Assembly (NCBI RefSeq): GCF_002575655.3
Contig: NC_053039.3
Location: forward strand, 46,563,290 to 46,627,289
Direction: 5' to 3'
DNA length: 64,000 nt
Source: Aegilops tauschii subsp. strangulata
Taxonomy: Eukaryota > Streptophyta > Magnoliopsida > Poales > Poaceae
The position numbers and the translations under genes were made by a program. Each line of letters starts with the position of its first letter. The stretch's first letter is position 1. Below are positions 11,457-21,531 of the stretch, piece after piece. Below the pieces are notes generated by a model. It saw nothing but the letters and a program-made list of their open reading frames with translations. It was not told the origin of the DNA and did not search any database.

Positions 11457-13560
11457 GCCAATAGGTCGAAGCCTACGCAGGGCGTTGTCAACTTGGTCAA
11501 CAAATGATTATGACATTCACAACCATTGGATTTATATCCAATGGCCGGCATGAACCTGCAATCTCTCGTCTTCTTCCTCCAGCGTCGTCGGGACCGCCTG
11601 GTCCGGTCTCTGGCGGCTAGCGGCTCTGCTTTGCACGCATCACTGCGAAGCGCTACCCCACCGCCGGCCAGGCTGTCCCTCCACCCTCCACACCTCCTGT
11701 TATTCTCCACCGACTGCAGCCCCACGCCGCACCAGAACCAGTTATAACCCTTCTCCTCTACTCAATCTGTGACTCCACTACCGCGTCTTCCCATCTTTGA
11801 GTCGTTCCCGTTCGGGGCCTCGCCGCCGTCCACCACCTCGCTGCGCTCGGTGCGGCGTGGTCAACAAATGAGAGTCATCGGAAGAGGACTATACGTGGAG
11901 AGCCTGACGACTGGGATCCACGAGGTCCATGGTCGCATGGAAGGAAAGTTCCTCCTTATTAAGCTGAAACAAATGTTTCCTCCACCTGATAGCTGGGACT
12001 CACCAGCTGTATCTTCGCACGGAAGGAAGTGCCTCCTTGTTGTGCAAAAAAAAATTCCTCCCGTTGACAGCTGGGACCCGTCAGATTTGGTGGCTGACTT
12101 GTGGGCCTACTAAGTGGACGTGTATGCAGGGCTTTGTCAACTTAATCAACAAATGATTCTAGTAGCTGGACCGTTGGATGTTAATCCAACAGCCGTGCTC
12201 CTTCTTCAACCTCTGTTCTTGCTCCTATCTCCCGTGGGCGGCACCACGGCTGTGCTGCCGCGCACCCGAACCAGTCAAGTTTCCCACTCCTCTCCATCTG
12301 CAACTCCACTGCCCCGTCTTCCCCATCTCCGGGTCGCTCCAGTCTGGGGCCTCGCCGTCGTCCACCAGCCTTGGTGCGCTCGGCATGGTGTGGTCAACGT
12401 GGTCAAGAACCGAGAGTCATCGGAAGATGACTGTACGTGAGAGGCTGACAGTGGGGACGCACCACGGCCATGGACGCATGCATGCAACGGAACACGGCGT
12501 GGTCAACGTGGTCAAGGAACGACTTCCATCGGAAGTGTACTGTGCGTGGAGAGGCTAACAGCTCGGTCCACGGCCGCGGCAAGGAAGTGCCTCCTTATTA
12601 CGCGGAAAATAATGATTCCTCCACCTGACAGCAGGCATCCACCGGACGGGCCACCGTATTTTGCGAAAAAACGTTTCCCCCTGACTGCTGGGACCCACCG
12701 GACGGTCCACCGTATTTCGCGAAAAAACGTTCCCCCGCTATCAGCTCGGACCCACCGGAAGTGCCTCCTTATTACGCAGAAAAAATGAATACCCCCTGCT
12801 AGCTGGGACCCACCTTGGTGGGAGGCTGACTTGTGGGCCTACTAAGTTGACGGGGACGGAGGGCTTTGTCAACTTAGTCAATATGAACGATTCTAACTCT
12901 AGTGGCCGTACGATGTCCATCCAACGGCCGTAGTGCTTCTTCAACCTCCGGTCTTCTTGCTCCAACCGCCCAAACCAGCGCCGGTCGTGCCGCGTGCTCC
13001 TGCCTCCCGTGGCCGACTGTGATGCCGCGGTGGCCTGACCACCCATACTACTCCCACCGCTGGCCAGGCCATCCCTCTACTCACCCACACTCCCTGTTAT
13101 TCTGCAGCGACGACAGCCTCACACCGCAGCCGAACCAGTGAACCCTCGTACTCCTCTCCGCGCGGGCTTCCACTGCCGCGTCTTCCCCAGCTCCGCGTCG
13201 TTCCCTTCCTAGGCCTCCCCGTCGTCCACCGCCCTGGTGCTCTCGGCGTGGCGTGGTCAACTTGGTCAAGGAGCGACTTCCTTCAGAAGAGTACTGTATG
13301 TGGAGAGGCTGACAGCTAGGTCCACGGCGGCCGCGAGGAAGTGCGTCCTTATTACGCGCAAAATAATTATTCCTTCACCTCACAGCAGGGACCCACCGAA
13401 CGGGCCACCGTATTTCACGAAAAAAATAACGTTCCCCCTGACTGCTGGGACCCACCAGCTACATCTTCGCACGCAAGGAAGTGCGTCCGGGCAAAAAAAT
13501 GATTCGCCCCCCTGACTGCTGGGACCCATTAGCTACATCTTCGCACGTAAGGAAGTGCCT
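11457..13560. repeat. GC-rich macro-tandem repeat of a DNA-transposon-like element
   Basis: Three large units begin at about 11450, 12101 and 12834 with TGTGGGCC...TGTCAACTT(G/A)(G/A)TCAA, followed by a stretch that includes CCGTTGGATGT or a variant of it and clusters of CTTCTTC/CTCCA. Within the units, a shorter repeat GAAGTGC(C/G)TCCTTATTACGC recurs (around 12585, 12758, 13340), alternating with TGGGACCCACC. ORFs over it are GC-rich shadows without domains. The same family occurs at 38400-38743 and 55108-56930. It is most likely the interior of a non-autonomous class II element; the class is uncertain. Confidence 0.55.
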
Positions 13561-13861
13561 GATAGTCAGGACCCACCTGGTCGAAGCATACATAGCGTTG
13601 TCATTCTGGTCGCGAACGTGTACGTACATACTGGTCGATGTAGAGGCGCGCACGTAGCATGTACACGTACATACATCGGCCAGGGTGCAAGAAAGTAAAT
13701 ACGTCCACGTACGTACATACGGGCGGGGTCTCGAACGCCTACTCGCGCGTACGTACGGCCAGGGCTCGTGTACATGGCTGGGTCGGAACAGAGAAACTGC
13801 GTCGTCGTCATGTTCATGGGGAGCCAACCGGCTTGAACGGAACAGCCGATGGAAACGAGGC

Positions 13862-14100
13862 TTGGCGTACCGCAGAACGGAGGAAACAGCCTTGTGTTCG
13901 ACCGGCCACGTTCGAAACGGGATCCCATTCATCGGGAGGGGTCTGGCGTACCGCAAAACGGAGGAAATGGACCTCCTACGGTCGAAACAGGGTCCTGTTG
14001 ATCAGGAGGGGTGTGGCGTACCGCAAAATGGAGGAAACAGACTTGTGTTGGAGCGCTACGGTAGAAACGGGGGTCCGAGGGGTGTGGCGTACCGCAAAAC
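13862..14100 (+). repeat. Tandem repeat, about 70-81 bp period, four units
   Basis: GGCGTACCGCA(G/A)AA(C/T)GG recurs at about 13862, 13943, 14013 and 14084, each followed by a diverged GAAACGGG..TC-type tail. It lies between a GTACGTAC-rich stretch (13617-13765) and the TTCATCC array, in the interior of the CACTA-like block. Confidence 0.7.
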
Positions 14101-14116
14101 GGGACTCCACGGGATA

Positions 14117-14530
14117 CTGTTCATCTCCACCGTCGACCCCCTCCAGCCTCCACAGGCTACTGTTCATCCACCGTCGACCTCCTCCAGCCTCCACCTGCAA
14201 CTGTTCATCCATGGGCTCCTATTCATCCAGCCTCCACCGCGCGCTACTCCACCGGCTACTATTCAACCTGCCCTCTCCACGGGCTCCTGTTCAACCACCC
14301 TCCACGGGCTACTGTTCATCCAGCCCTCCACCGTCTACTGTTCATCCAGCCCTCCACGGGGTGGTCCTGTTCATCCAACCCTCCACGGGGTCCTGTTCAT
14401 CCAGCCCCAACTGGCTCGATTCATCGGGGTCCTGTTCATCCAGAGGCAACACCACGGGGTCCTGTTCATCCACCCCCACCGGGAACTGTTCATCCAAACC
14501 CCCAGCAACGCTCACTGTTCATCCAAAGGC
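14117..14530 (+). repeat. Array of about 15 CTGTTCATCC units
   Basis: CTGTTCATCC or a one- or two-base variant recurs every 20-40 bp, separated by CC-rich spacers such as AGCCCTCCACGGGG. The two overlapping frames of about 300 codons across this region are products of the array's base composition, not a protein gene. Confidence 0.75.
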
Positions 14531-14542
14531 AGCATCGATCGA

Positions 14543-14700
14543 CTTCAGTTAGCAGCAGTAGCGAAGGAATCACTCGATCGGGTTCAGTTAACAGCCATCG
14601 ATCGATCGCTCGGGTTCAGTAACGCGTCGCCTGTAGTGCAATCGCTCGGGTTCAGTTAGAGCCCAACGCCTCGCTCGAGTTCAGTTAGAGCCCGACGCCT
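14543..14700 (+). repeat. Array of (C)GGGTTCAGTTA(GAG) units
   Basis: TTCAGTTA or TTCAGTAA with a preceding TCGG/TCGAG occurs at five or six sites (14544, 14582, 14614, 14649, 14680), with ATCGATCG runs between. It is probably subterminal repeat DNA of the CACTA element that ends at 15047. Confidence 0.55.
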
Positions 14701-14799
14701 CGCACCCACGCGCATGCATGTATGAGAGAAACGCGCAAACCTCCATGCATCGCTCGACCCCGACCACCCACCGTAACCGGGAACACCCCGATATTTTCC

Positions 14800-15047
14800 T
14801 AGCCCTCGCTTCTACCACGGTTTTTTCCGTCATGGACGGCCCAAAGAATGTCATGTAGATGTGTCTCCGGCCCGCCCAGGACGAAAAGCCCATTTCTGTC
14901 ATGATTTTTTGTCATAGAAGTAGGAGCCCACCACATCTATGATGATACCTGGTTTTGTCACAATTATTGTCATAGAAGTGTCATAAGTATGACAGAAATT
15001 TTTTCGTTCGGCCCAAAATGTCACGGATGTGTCTTCTTTTTGTAGTG
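14800..15047 (-). mobile_element. CACTA (Caspar-like) transposon terminus
   Basis: Read on the minus strand, the end is CACTACAAAAAGAAGACACA followed by CCGTGACATTTTGGG, the typical terminus of Triticeae CACTA elements. Subterminal TGTCATAGAAG(T) repeats (14911, 14971) with related TATGACAGAAA and ATGACATT phrases support this. It sits inside a Stowaway MITE (15051 on), with TAT as the candidate 3-bp target duplication. The opposite CACTA end was not found between 4115 and 14800, so the element is truncated or its left half is elsewhere. Confidence 0.8.
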
Positions 15048-15050
15048 TAT

Positions 15051-15116
15051 GTAGTCACTTGTTGAAATCTCTAGAAAGAAAAATACTCCAGAGTATATTT
15101 AAGAACCGAGGGAGTA
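15051..15116 (-). mobile_element. Stowaway MITE, half interrupted by the CACTA element
   Basis: GTAGTCACTTGTTGAAATCT followed by a tail ending CCGAGGGAGTA is the terminal half of the same MITE family as 4986-5090. It begins directly after the CACTA terminus. Confidence 0.7.
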
Positions 15117-15132
15117 GTGCACAACCGCATGG

Positions 15133-15247
15133 GAGACTCAGGCGGTCGTTGCGCCGCATTAATAGTAAGTAATGAGCAGTCAAATCATAAGCCCCACCTT
15201 TAACACTGTAAGTTGCTCGGAAGAAGCAACCATCAATACGCTCTTCT
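15133..15247 (+). repeat. Duplicate of the copy B upstream region
   Basis: GAGACTCAGG, GAGCAGTCAAATCA and GTAAGTT(G/A)(C/G)TCGGAAGAAGCA occur in the same order here and at 17838-17955, just upstream of copy B. It is a truncated promoter duplicate: no TATA or exon 1 follows. Confidence 0.55.
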
Positions 15248-16261
15248 TATGTATCTGGTGCCAAAATTCTGACAAGCATGCCACATATACATCGATGTCA
15301 GATGAAAAGCTTTTGGCACCCCTCTCACAACGTAGAAAATTTGGCACCGGTGGAAGACTAGCCCACATCTAGCATAATAATGGATCAAAGTACTACTCTT
15401 CCTCTCACAGGGAACCCATTCCATCTAGTCTGCTTGCAAGATATGGATTTTTTATTGCCTCACTGAATTTGGCATCGGAGCAGCTACTTGCCCCGGTTCC
15501 CATAAATTTTCTTAAGGCACCAGCTGGACAATGAAGGGCACCGATGCTAAATGAGCCAAAAGTGAATATGGCACCTCTTTTGGCCTACATAGTGGAAGGC
15601 CTGAATTCGCCCATACTACTCCATCCGTCACTGTTTATAGAGCGCGCTTTAAAAAAATAAAAAATCTCTGGGACCAAGGCGACTAGTGATCGGCCTGAAA
15701 AATAGCATTGGTAGTTATAGCACGGTGTCTATTACTAGAGGAAATAATGCATACACATGCATGTAGTGCTTCCACCCCGGGTAAACACATGCATGCACTT
15801 ACTCCACTCCGTAGTACATCAAGAGAAAATTGTGGACTTGATTGCGGTTACCACGCCCTAATTAATTGAGCATTAAACCAAACGCGTCTTAAGTCTCTCT
15901 GGTGGTGGAAATGCATGGAGAGAAATGCATCAGAATGAAGCACGCCCTGTAAACTGTGATGGAGGGAGGAGTAGTATGAAGGTGCAAAACCAAGTACGCG
16001 TATGGCTAGTCGGTCAACGCACTTCCTCTTGGCATATCACTGACATGTGGGACCAGAGTGTGAGGAAACCGATCTCAATTGACGGCAAAATGGCCAACCC
16101 GCCGTTCCTTGAGAGAGACGAGGAGCGAGAACACACAGACGGGCTCGCACGGAGGCCAAGATATATTCGAGCATGGTTGATCGATATCATCATTACATGT
16201 TCGATGTTTTTTAATACTACTATTGGGTTGCCGTTTTCTGCCCTTCTCCCGAATAAATGTG
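15248..16261. other. Intergenic, no gene recognised
   Basis: I see only short ORFs without domains. A decayed Stowaway-like start (ACTCCATCCGTCACTG) lies at about 15619, and purine-rich TGGCACC phrases recur at 15255-15590. Nothing else could be supported. Confidence 0.5.
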
Positions 16262-16614
16262 TACTTTATCTGAGATTAAAATAAAATAAGAGTACAGACG
16301 CTCCACCATGTGATTCTGGTAGTAGTACTACTCGTAGAGTACTACTAAACCTTGCGCTTGGCTCTTCGCCTCTTCGTGAAGTCGAACAATGATGGCACTC
16401 CGCATGTTGGGTACTACAGTGTATGCCTCTGGCAACCTGACACCGAATGAACTGATGCATGTCCACCGCCTGGGTGAGGGTAGGTTGCATTAGTCAAAAG
16501 GCGTAAGGGAGCTTCACCTTGTCCTGCAAGCTTCTCCTCGTTCTGCGATTGACGGGACACACCAAAAAGTAGTGCTAGTCCATACTCCCTCCTTTCCGGT
16601 TAACATGTGCTTAA
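16262..16614 (+). repeat. Unit X, direct copy 1
   Basis: Starts AATAAGAGTACAGACGCTCC, runs through GTAGTAGTACTACT, CTTGGCTCTTCGCCTCTTCG, TGACACCGAA and GACGGGACACACC, and ends in a MITE-like ACTCCCTCCTTTCCGGTTAA. The order is the same in 16985-17345, and the inverted copies are at 4150-4900. No coding content is recognised. Confidence 0.65.
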
Positions 16615-16984
16615 TCTTTTTTGCGGGTAAGAGATAGCTTTATTCATATATACGCATTCTTAGGACGATCAGCCAAGATACTGGTCACTAGGAAGCGAGG
16701 TACCCCGCAAAAAAAGAAGAAGGAAGCGAGGTGTTTCATCAAGCCAGCTCTCGGCCACATTCAAAGTGCAGCAAGCACGGTTCGCACAAAGATGCGCCGC
16801 AAGGTTTGCTGACCTGTTTACATGCTGAATAACAAAAAAAGAGGAAATATTACCGATCGCTCCTATTTGTAACATGATATGAGCCAGAATTAAGCGAGAA
16901 TTGTGGCGGGTGTTCCATGCAATCAACTTCCATTATCACATGCGAGAACCCTCGAAGAGAACCAAATGTGTTGAAGATTGCTTT
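16615..16984 (-). pseudogene. 5'-truncated LINE end with RNase H-like domain remnant
   Basis: On the minus strand an 86-codon frame (16669-16926) reads VIQHVNRSANLAAHLCANRA, followed by a tail ending ESWLDETPRFL. This is the C-terminal signature of the RNase H-like domain (RVT_3) found at the ends of plant LINE proteins and related host proteins. It is followed by a short 3' UTR with TGAATAAAGC and a six-A tail (reverse complement of TTTTTTGCGGG at about 16618). Only the last part of the element remains, so it is a 5'-truncated insertion. It lies exactly between the two direct unit X copies. A clear target duplication was not seen. Confidence 0.65.
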
Positions 16985-17345
16985 ATCACATTTTTAAAAT
17001 ATAATAAGAGTGCAGACACTCCTCCATCCGGTTCCTAGTAGTATATTACATACCTCTATAGTAGTAGTACTAGTACTAGTAAACTTTGCGCTTGGCTGTT
17101 CGCCTCTTCGGGAAGTCGAACAATAATAGTACTAGTATAGTGTATGCTTCTGGCAATCTGACACCAAATTAAGTGTTGCGCGTCCATCGCCTGAGCGAGG
17201 GAGAGCTTGCATTAGTCAAAAGTTTCTCCTTGTCCTGCGAGCCACCGCACGCAAGCTTCTCCCGTCCGCAAGCTTCTCCTCGTTCGGCAAGTTGACGGGA
17301 CACAGCAAAGTAATGCTAGTCCATACTGCCTCCTTTTCGGTTAAT
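16985..17345 (+). repeat. Unit X, direct copy 2
   Basis: Same landmarks as 16262-16614, from AATAAGAGTGCAGACACTCC to GACGGGACACAGCAAAG and a MITE-like CCTCCTTTTCGGTTAATATG. It has an extra duplicated CAAGCTTCTCC segment (17250-17290). Confidence 0.65.
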
Positions 17346-17957
17346 ATGGCTTAATTTCAAACAAGATAAATACACTGTCTGTCACTGTATATTTGTAAAA
17401 ATATGGTCAGTGGACTTCATAATACACTCATTGCGCTCAATAGATACATTTCCGGTGTTTATACGGTCACTAGCTCACCCTGGCTGAGTATGTGTGTGCA
17501 TGCACATGTAGGTTGAGCACTTGAGCGTGACCGTGTGTGTTCCGTCGTGTGCTCGGACATGCATGCTTTGTCAAAATGTTGCATGCAAGGTTTAATCATT
17601 CGTTGTTCACGCATGCATTCCCGATACTAGTACGTTGGTAAAGACAATTTCTTGAGGAAAACGAGCCCATGAATTGAGTACAAAGGGGACCAATAAGCCA
17701 GGACGGAGGGAGTACCAGTAGTGAACCAGAAGGAGGGAGTAGGTACTAGTAGTACTATGTAACAACGTGCAGTAACAAAATTCCTCTATGTGCATCCCGT
17801 CTATGTGTCATGCAAGAAAATAGAGATAAGTACAAGTGAGACTCAGGATCGGTCATACACGTAGGGGGAGTACGTGTAGGGGCCACTAAGGAGCAGTCAA
17901 ATCACACAGTAAGTTAGTCGGAAGAAGCATCCATCATTTCACTCTTCAATGACACGT
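17346..17957. other. Upstream region of copy B, no gene recognised
   Basis: It contains a Stowaway-like terminus (GGACGGAGGGAGTA at about 17701), a GGAGGGAGTA repeat nearby, and from 17838 the segment duplicated at 15133-15247. There are no supported coding regions. Confidence 0.5.
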
Positions 17958-18730
17958 ACGCAATATAAAATGGTTGATATGGAGAGAAAAAGAAAGCCAC
18001 TATATATACACTAGCAGGAGCCTAAGCTACAAGCCTGCTTGCTTGGGTTGCTCTCTTCACAAGCATAGAACGACGGTGGCCACACCGCTGGTCACATATC
18101 CGGCCTGATCCCGCCGCTCGGGGAAGGGAACAATGTTTCGCGTAGACGCGGTTAACATCGGCGAGGGAGAAAACCCACAGTCGGTGCATCCCAATCGGGG
18201 GTCCCCGCGGTATGGGCTGATGCCGCGTCCCAACCGCCCTTCTAGCTACAGCCCGATGCCCCAGGTAGTACATCTTCCTTTTGGAGCCGGCTTGCTCCAC
18301 TACCGCAGCTCCCCACGTAGCTCCATATCCATGTCGATCTTTCTCTACTTCTACCGGCTTCTATTTGTGATGAGTTTATGTCTCATGAACTAGTGCCAGT
18401 ACTATTATTCTAATCACACTTCTTCAATATCTTTGCCATCACGGATGCTCAGCTCGATTTTAGCGGAACTGCACAAAAGCATCGTATGATCCGAGGGTGC
18501 CAGCTGTCTTTCCTTCGACAGGTTCCACCTAGCCAGGAAATTAAATCCTGTTTAGTGTTTAGGGTTTAAGTCATAGTGACCCCATCAATAGTTTTTCTTT
18601 TGTACATGCTCTCACAACTTTTGTCTTTAGTTGTGAAGTAAATATTGGCTATGATCTGTGAATCATTGAGATGCATCAGCATGCGTGTTAGTTTTCCTTT
18701 GTATTTGATGGAATGTTGTAACGGAACAAC
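17958..18730 (+). other. Copy B of the duplicated transcription-unit-like family (compact)
   Basis: The promoter block 17958-18000 (ACGCAATATAAAATGG, then GAGAGAAAAAGAAAGCCACT) leads to TATATATACA at 18001 and a leader with CTTGCTTGGGTTGCTCTCTT, as in copies A and D. The exon 1-like segment ends CCCCAG|GTAGTA at 18264. An 87-codon frame from ATG 18133 spans it, but indels against A, C and D are not multiples of three. The GGAACTGCACAAAA motif is at 18456-18478, preceded by GGATGCTCAGCTC. The 3' part (18560-18730) shares TCATT(G)AGATGCAT-type sequence with the copy A tail. Most internal exon-like segments of copy A are missing. Function unknown. Confidence 0.4.
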
Positions 18731-19341
18731 CTTGGAGTACGAATGAAAATGGAGTGGAAAGTTTTTGTTTTTCTGGAGAAAAAATGGAAATGGAGAGAAA
18801 CCAACATTTCGTCTCGTTGGTTCAAGCCATCGAGCAAAACCAACGTTTAAATCACGTCTGTCGCATTCGTGTCTCACCCTCCTCCACGGCTCCACCCCAC
18901 ACGGTCGCTCGGCATGCCCCTCACCGCAAACCGAGTATACGATAACTTTCCCACCTGCTTGTCGATGGATAGCGCCATGGAGTACTAGCACTACTGGAAG
19001 AGATTGACGAGTTGGGGGAGGACAACTAGCTGTAGCACGGACTCCCAAGAACTTTTTACATGCATGTTGTGGCCGGCTATTGCGACCATTGAACGCGGAG
19101 CATTCGCATGCACCGGGAAGCAGCGCGGGCGACGCTCTCTCGGCCGGCGCGCCGCTTCAATGCCGGCGCCAGTGTGAGGTCGCGTCCGCTCTGGCCGGGC
19201 ATGAAAATGGCACTGACCGTTTCGGGCGGGAAGCACCCGCGGGTGATGAAGAGGGTTCGGGTTGGGCAGGAGCGGGCGTGGCAGCGGTCCGGACGCCCAC
19301 AAACAAGAGATGTTGTACGTTAATATTGCTGTGTATGTAAA
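18731..19341. other. Intergenic, no gene recognised
   Basis: The ORFs of up to 160 codons overlap on both strands and show no domain. A GC-rich stretch at 19080-19310 looks like a fragment of a dispersed repeat; I cannot assign it. Confidence 0.45.
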
Positions 19342-19603
19342 GGCTGGTCATAGTGGGGAGTGACTTATACTAGTGTGATGCATATGACACTAGTCTAAGT
19401 TACTATCTTCATAGTGCAAAGTAATATAGTAGTAGTGTCATAGATCACTTCATTTATTATGTTGTAGACTCATCTTTTCTCGGCAAGCGCTATGTTACAC
19501 TAACATATCATGTTACCACTTCTCATTAACTACATGCCACATAAGCAAAAATTTCTAGGAATGCGCCATGTTACTAGCTAAGTTACTCCCACTATGACTA
19601 GCC
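19342..19603 (+). mobile_element. Tourist-like MITE, complete (262 bp)
   Basis: The termini are inverted repeats: GGCTGGTCATAGTGGG at the left and CCCACTATGACTAGCC at the right (one mismatch). The interior carries repeated TAGTCTAAGTTACT/ACTAGCTAAGTTACT. The right flank is TAA; the left flank is AAA, close to the TAA/TTA target of PIF/Harbinger MITEs. Confidence 0.85.
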
Positions 19604-19859
19604 TAATTAACAACGTAAATAATGTGGAAGTTGGACAAATATGATTGGAGATGGAGATGGAGATGGAATTTTACGTAAACACGGATATGCATGTCTATGT
19701 CTATGTGTGTGCGCGCGACGACTCTCGCGACCTGGAAGCGGGGGCGTGTTTCTGATCGAGTTTTCTTTCTTGGCACGTTAAAAAAAATTGTCCGCCAGTT
19801 TTCGTTTCTTTTTTCGGGAACGCGCGTATTCTATTTAAAACCACTACTATGGAGAGATT

Positions 19860-21062
19860 TTTTTACTCCATTGTATATATAGCCTCTTGTTTGATAGGGT
19901 TTCTCGTCTCTCGCTCTCTCACCCTCTCCATATCAAAACAAGATGACAGTGTCCACTCTATCTCTCTCCTCACCGGTGGTCACGGATCTGACTGAATCCT
20001 GTCCGCTGCGGGAGGTGAGGAGGTGCAGCGTTGACGTTGTCACCGTCGGCGATGGAGGAAGCTGATGTGCACCGTCCTCTCGGAGTCGGTGCTGGCGCGG
20101 ACGAAGGTCCTCCGCGCCCTTGTTCGCTGCCATCGTGTGGGCAGATCCCGCCCGCCCGCCTAAGCGATATCTCGCCCACCTGAGGTATAACTTCTTGTAC
20201 TGGTCCAGCTCCCCAGGTCGCTGCATGCGGGTTTTCATCTATGCGAATACTCCCCAGATCCCCATGTATAGTAGCTAGGGTTCGTCGGCTGGTCCAACAT
20301 CACCTACTATTATAGAGGAAATGCCACTCGAAAAGTTGTCCTGGTTTATGCCTTAGTGGAGGTATACATGTTGTTTCGTCAAAAAGTACATGGTGGTTGT
20401 GCGATCATTGTCCATATGCTGCTATTGCTGCTGCTAATCTAATACTAACACTAGTTAAATGAAGAAATGCCTTTTTTTCTCAGGTATCCTGGTTTAGTTC
20501 CCATCAAGATAATCATGATGCTTTTGTTTGTTGGTGTACTTTTCATTAATTCTTATTGACAATTGAGATGTCGCTGTTAATCTTGTACCACTGCCAAAAC
20601 AAAGTAACAACACTATATCCCGGGCATGTCTTACTCAATTTTAGTGAAACAGCACAAAATTGGATGGCCATTGTTGTTCCGCCTCACTGTCCTCTGCCAC
20701 GTGGTTCTTCCTTCCGCGAGCTTGATTACTGAGAAGAAACAGACCACAGTGAGGATTTGTCGAACTTCATAGGTGCCTCACCCAATCTTGATGCCAAATG
20801 GATGATGCATCACCACGATGACCTATCGATGCTCATGGTTGCGCCTCATGGTTGCATCAGCTGGTGAAGCTGATCAATTTTCCATGAAAAACAAGTTGTC
20901 TTCCATCAGTGCTCTTTGCTTGTTACCCACAAAGATGATATCCTTCATCAGTTCACCTTGGTTGCGTTGGAGACGCAGTCGTCTTTCACGTTGGTGCAAT
21001 TTTATCACACAATTGGCTATGAACCAAATGTTTCCTCGAAGAAGGATCAACGTTGGTACTAA
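19860..21062 (+). other. Copy C of the duplicated transcription-unit-like family
   Basis: TATATATAG at 19874 is followed by TCTCTCACCCTCTCC, AAACAAGATGACAG and an exon 1-like segment with GAGGAGGTGCAGCGTT (shared with D), ending CTGAG|GTATAA at 20184. A 40-codon ORF starts at ATG 19943 and stops at 20063; the sites of indels against A and D argue against a conserved protein here. The motif copy at 20637 (AATTTTAGTGAAACAGCACA) is diverged. After it, the frame 20733-21062 is open for 109 codons except for two TGA codons at 20865 and 20871; it includes PNLDAKWMMHHHDDL and ILHQFTLVALETQ and looks like old coding sequence. I cannot name it. Confidence 0.35.
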
Positions 21063-21194
21063 GAGCATAAGTTTTGTATTGATTTCTAAGCCCTATCACA
21101 ACTTTGTCTTCAGCTCCCCTGTAATTTTATTTGTCCAGCTATTAACTTTGATTAAAAAGATGGCGTGGACTAAAACCCGTATGGACGTAGTAGC

Positions 21195-21275
21195 CCTCCA
21201 TTTTTATTTACTCTGCATATTAGATTTGATTGAAGTCAAACTTTGTAAAGTTTGACCAAGTTTAGGCCCAACACA
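21195..21275 (+). mobile_element. Stowaway-like MITE fragment
   Basis: CTCCATTTTTATTTACTCTG, followed by GAAGTCAAACTTTGTAAAGT and TTGACCAAG, is a common Stowaway type. The right terminus is absent. Confidence 0.6.
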
Positions 21276-21531
21276 ACAAACCATAATTATTGAGAGAGGG
21301 CAAACTGTGCATACTCTCAAACCTTTCTGATAATTGAAATTAAAATTCTTTATTTGTACACACTCTCACACGTTTCTGATAATTCGGCGCATGCGTGGTT
21401 GTTCACTTAAGGGAGGTAGTGTACCGCGCATGAAGGACAGGAAGTGCGACCAGGACGCGTGGATCGTTAGTTCACCGGAAGTGGTAGTTTTCTTCACTTG
21501 TACGTTAAATAAAGAGTTTCGTTTCGTACTT

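Noticed and set aside
13659..14659. Two overlapping plus-strand ORFs of 297 and 324 codons
   Set aside because: They read through short tandem arrays in two frames at once; the open frames result from repeat composition and show no domain.
18566..19048. Minus-strand 160-codon ORF
   Set aside because: No domain; it runs antisense through the copy B tail and intergenic DNA, and has no supporting leader or promoter.
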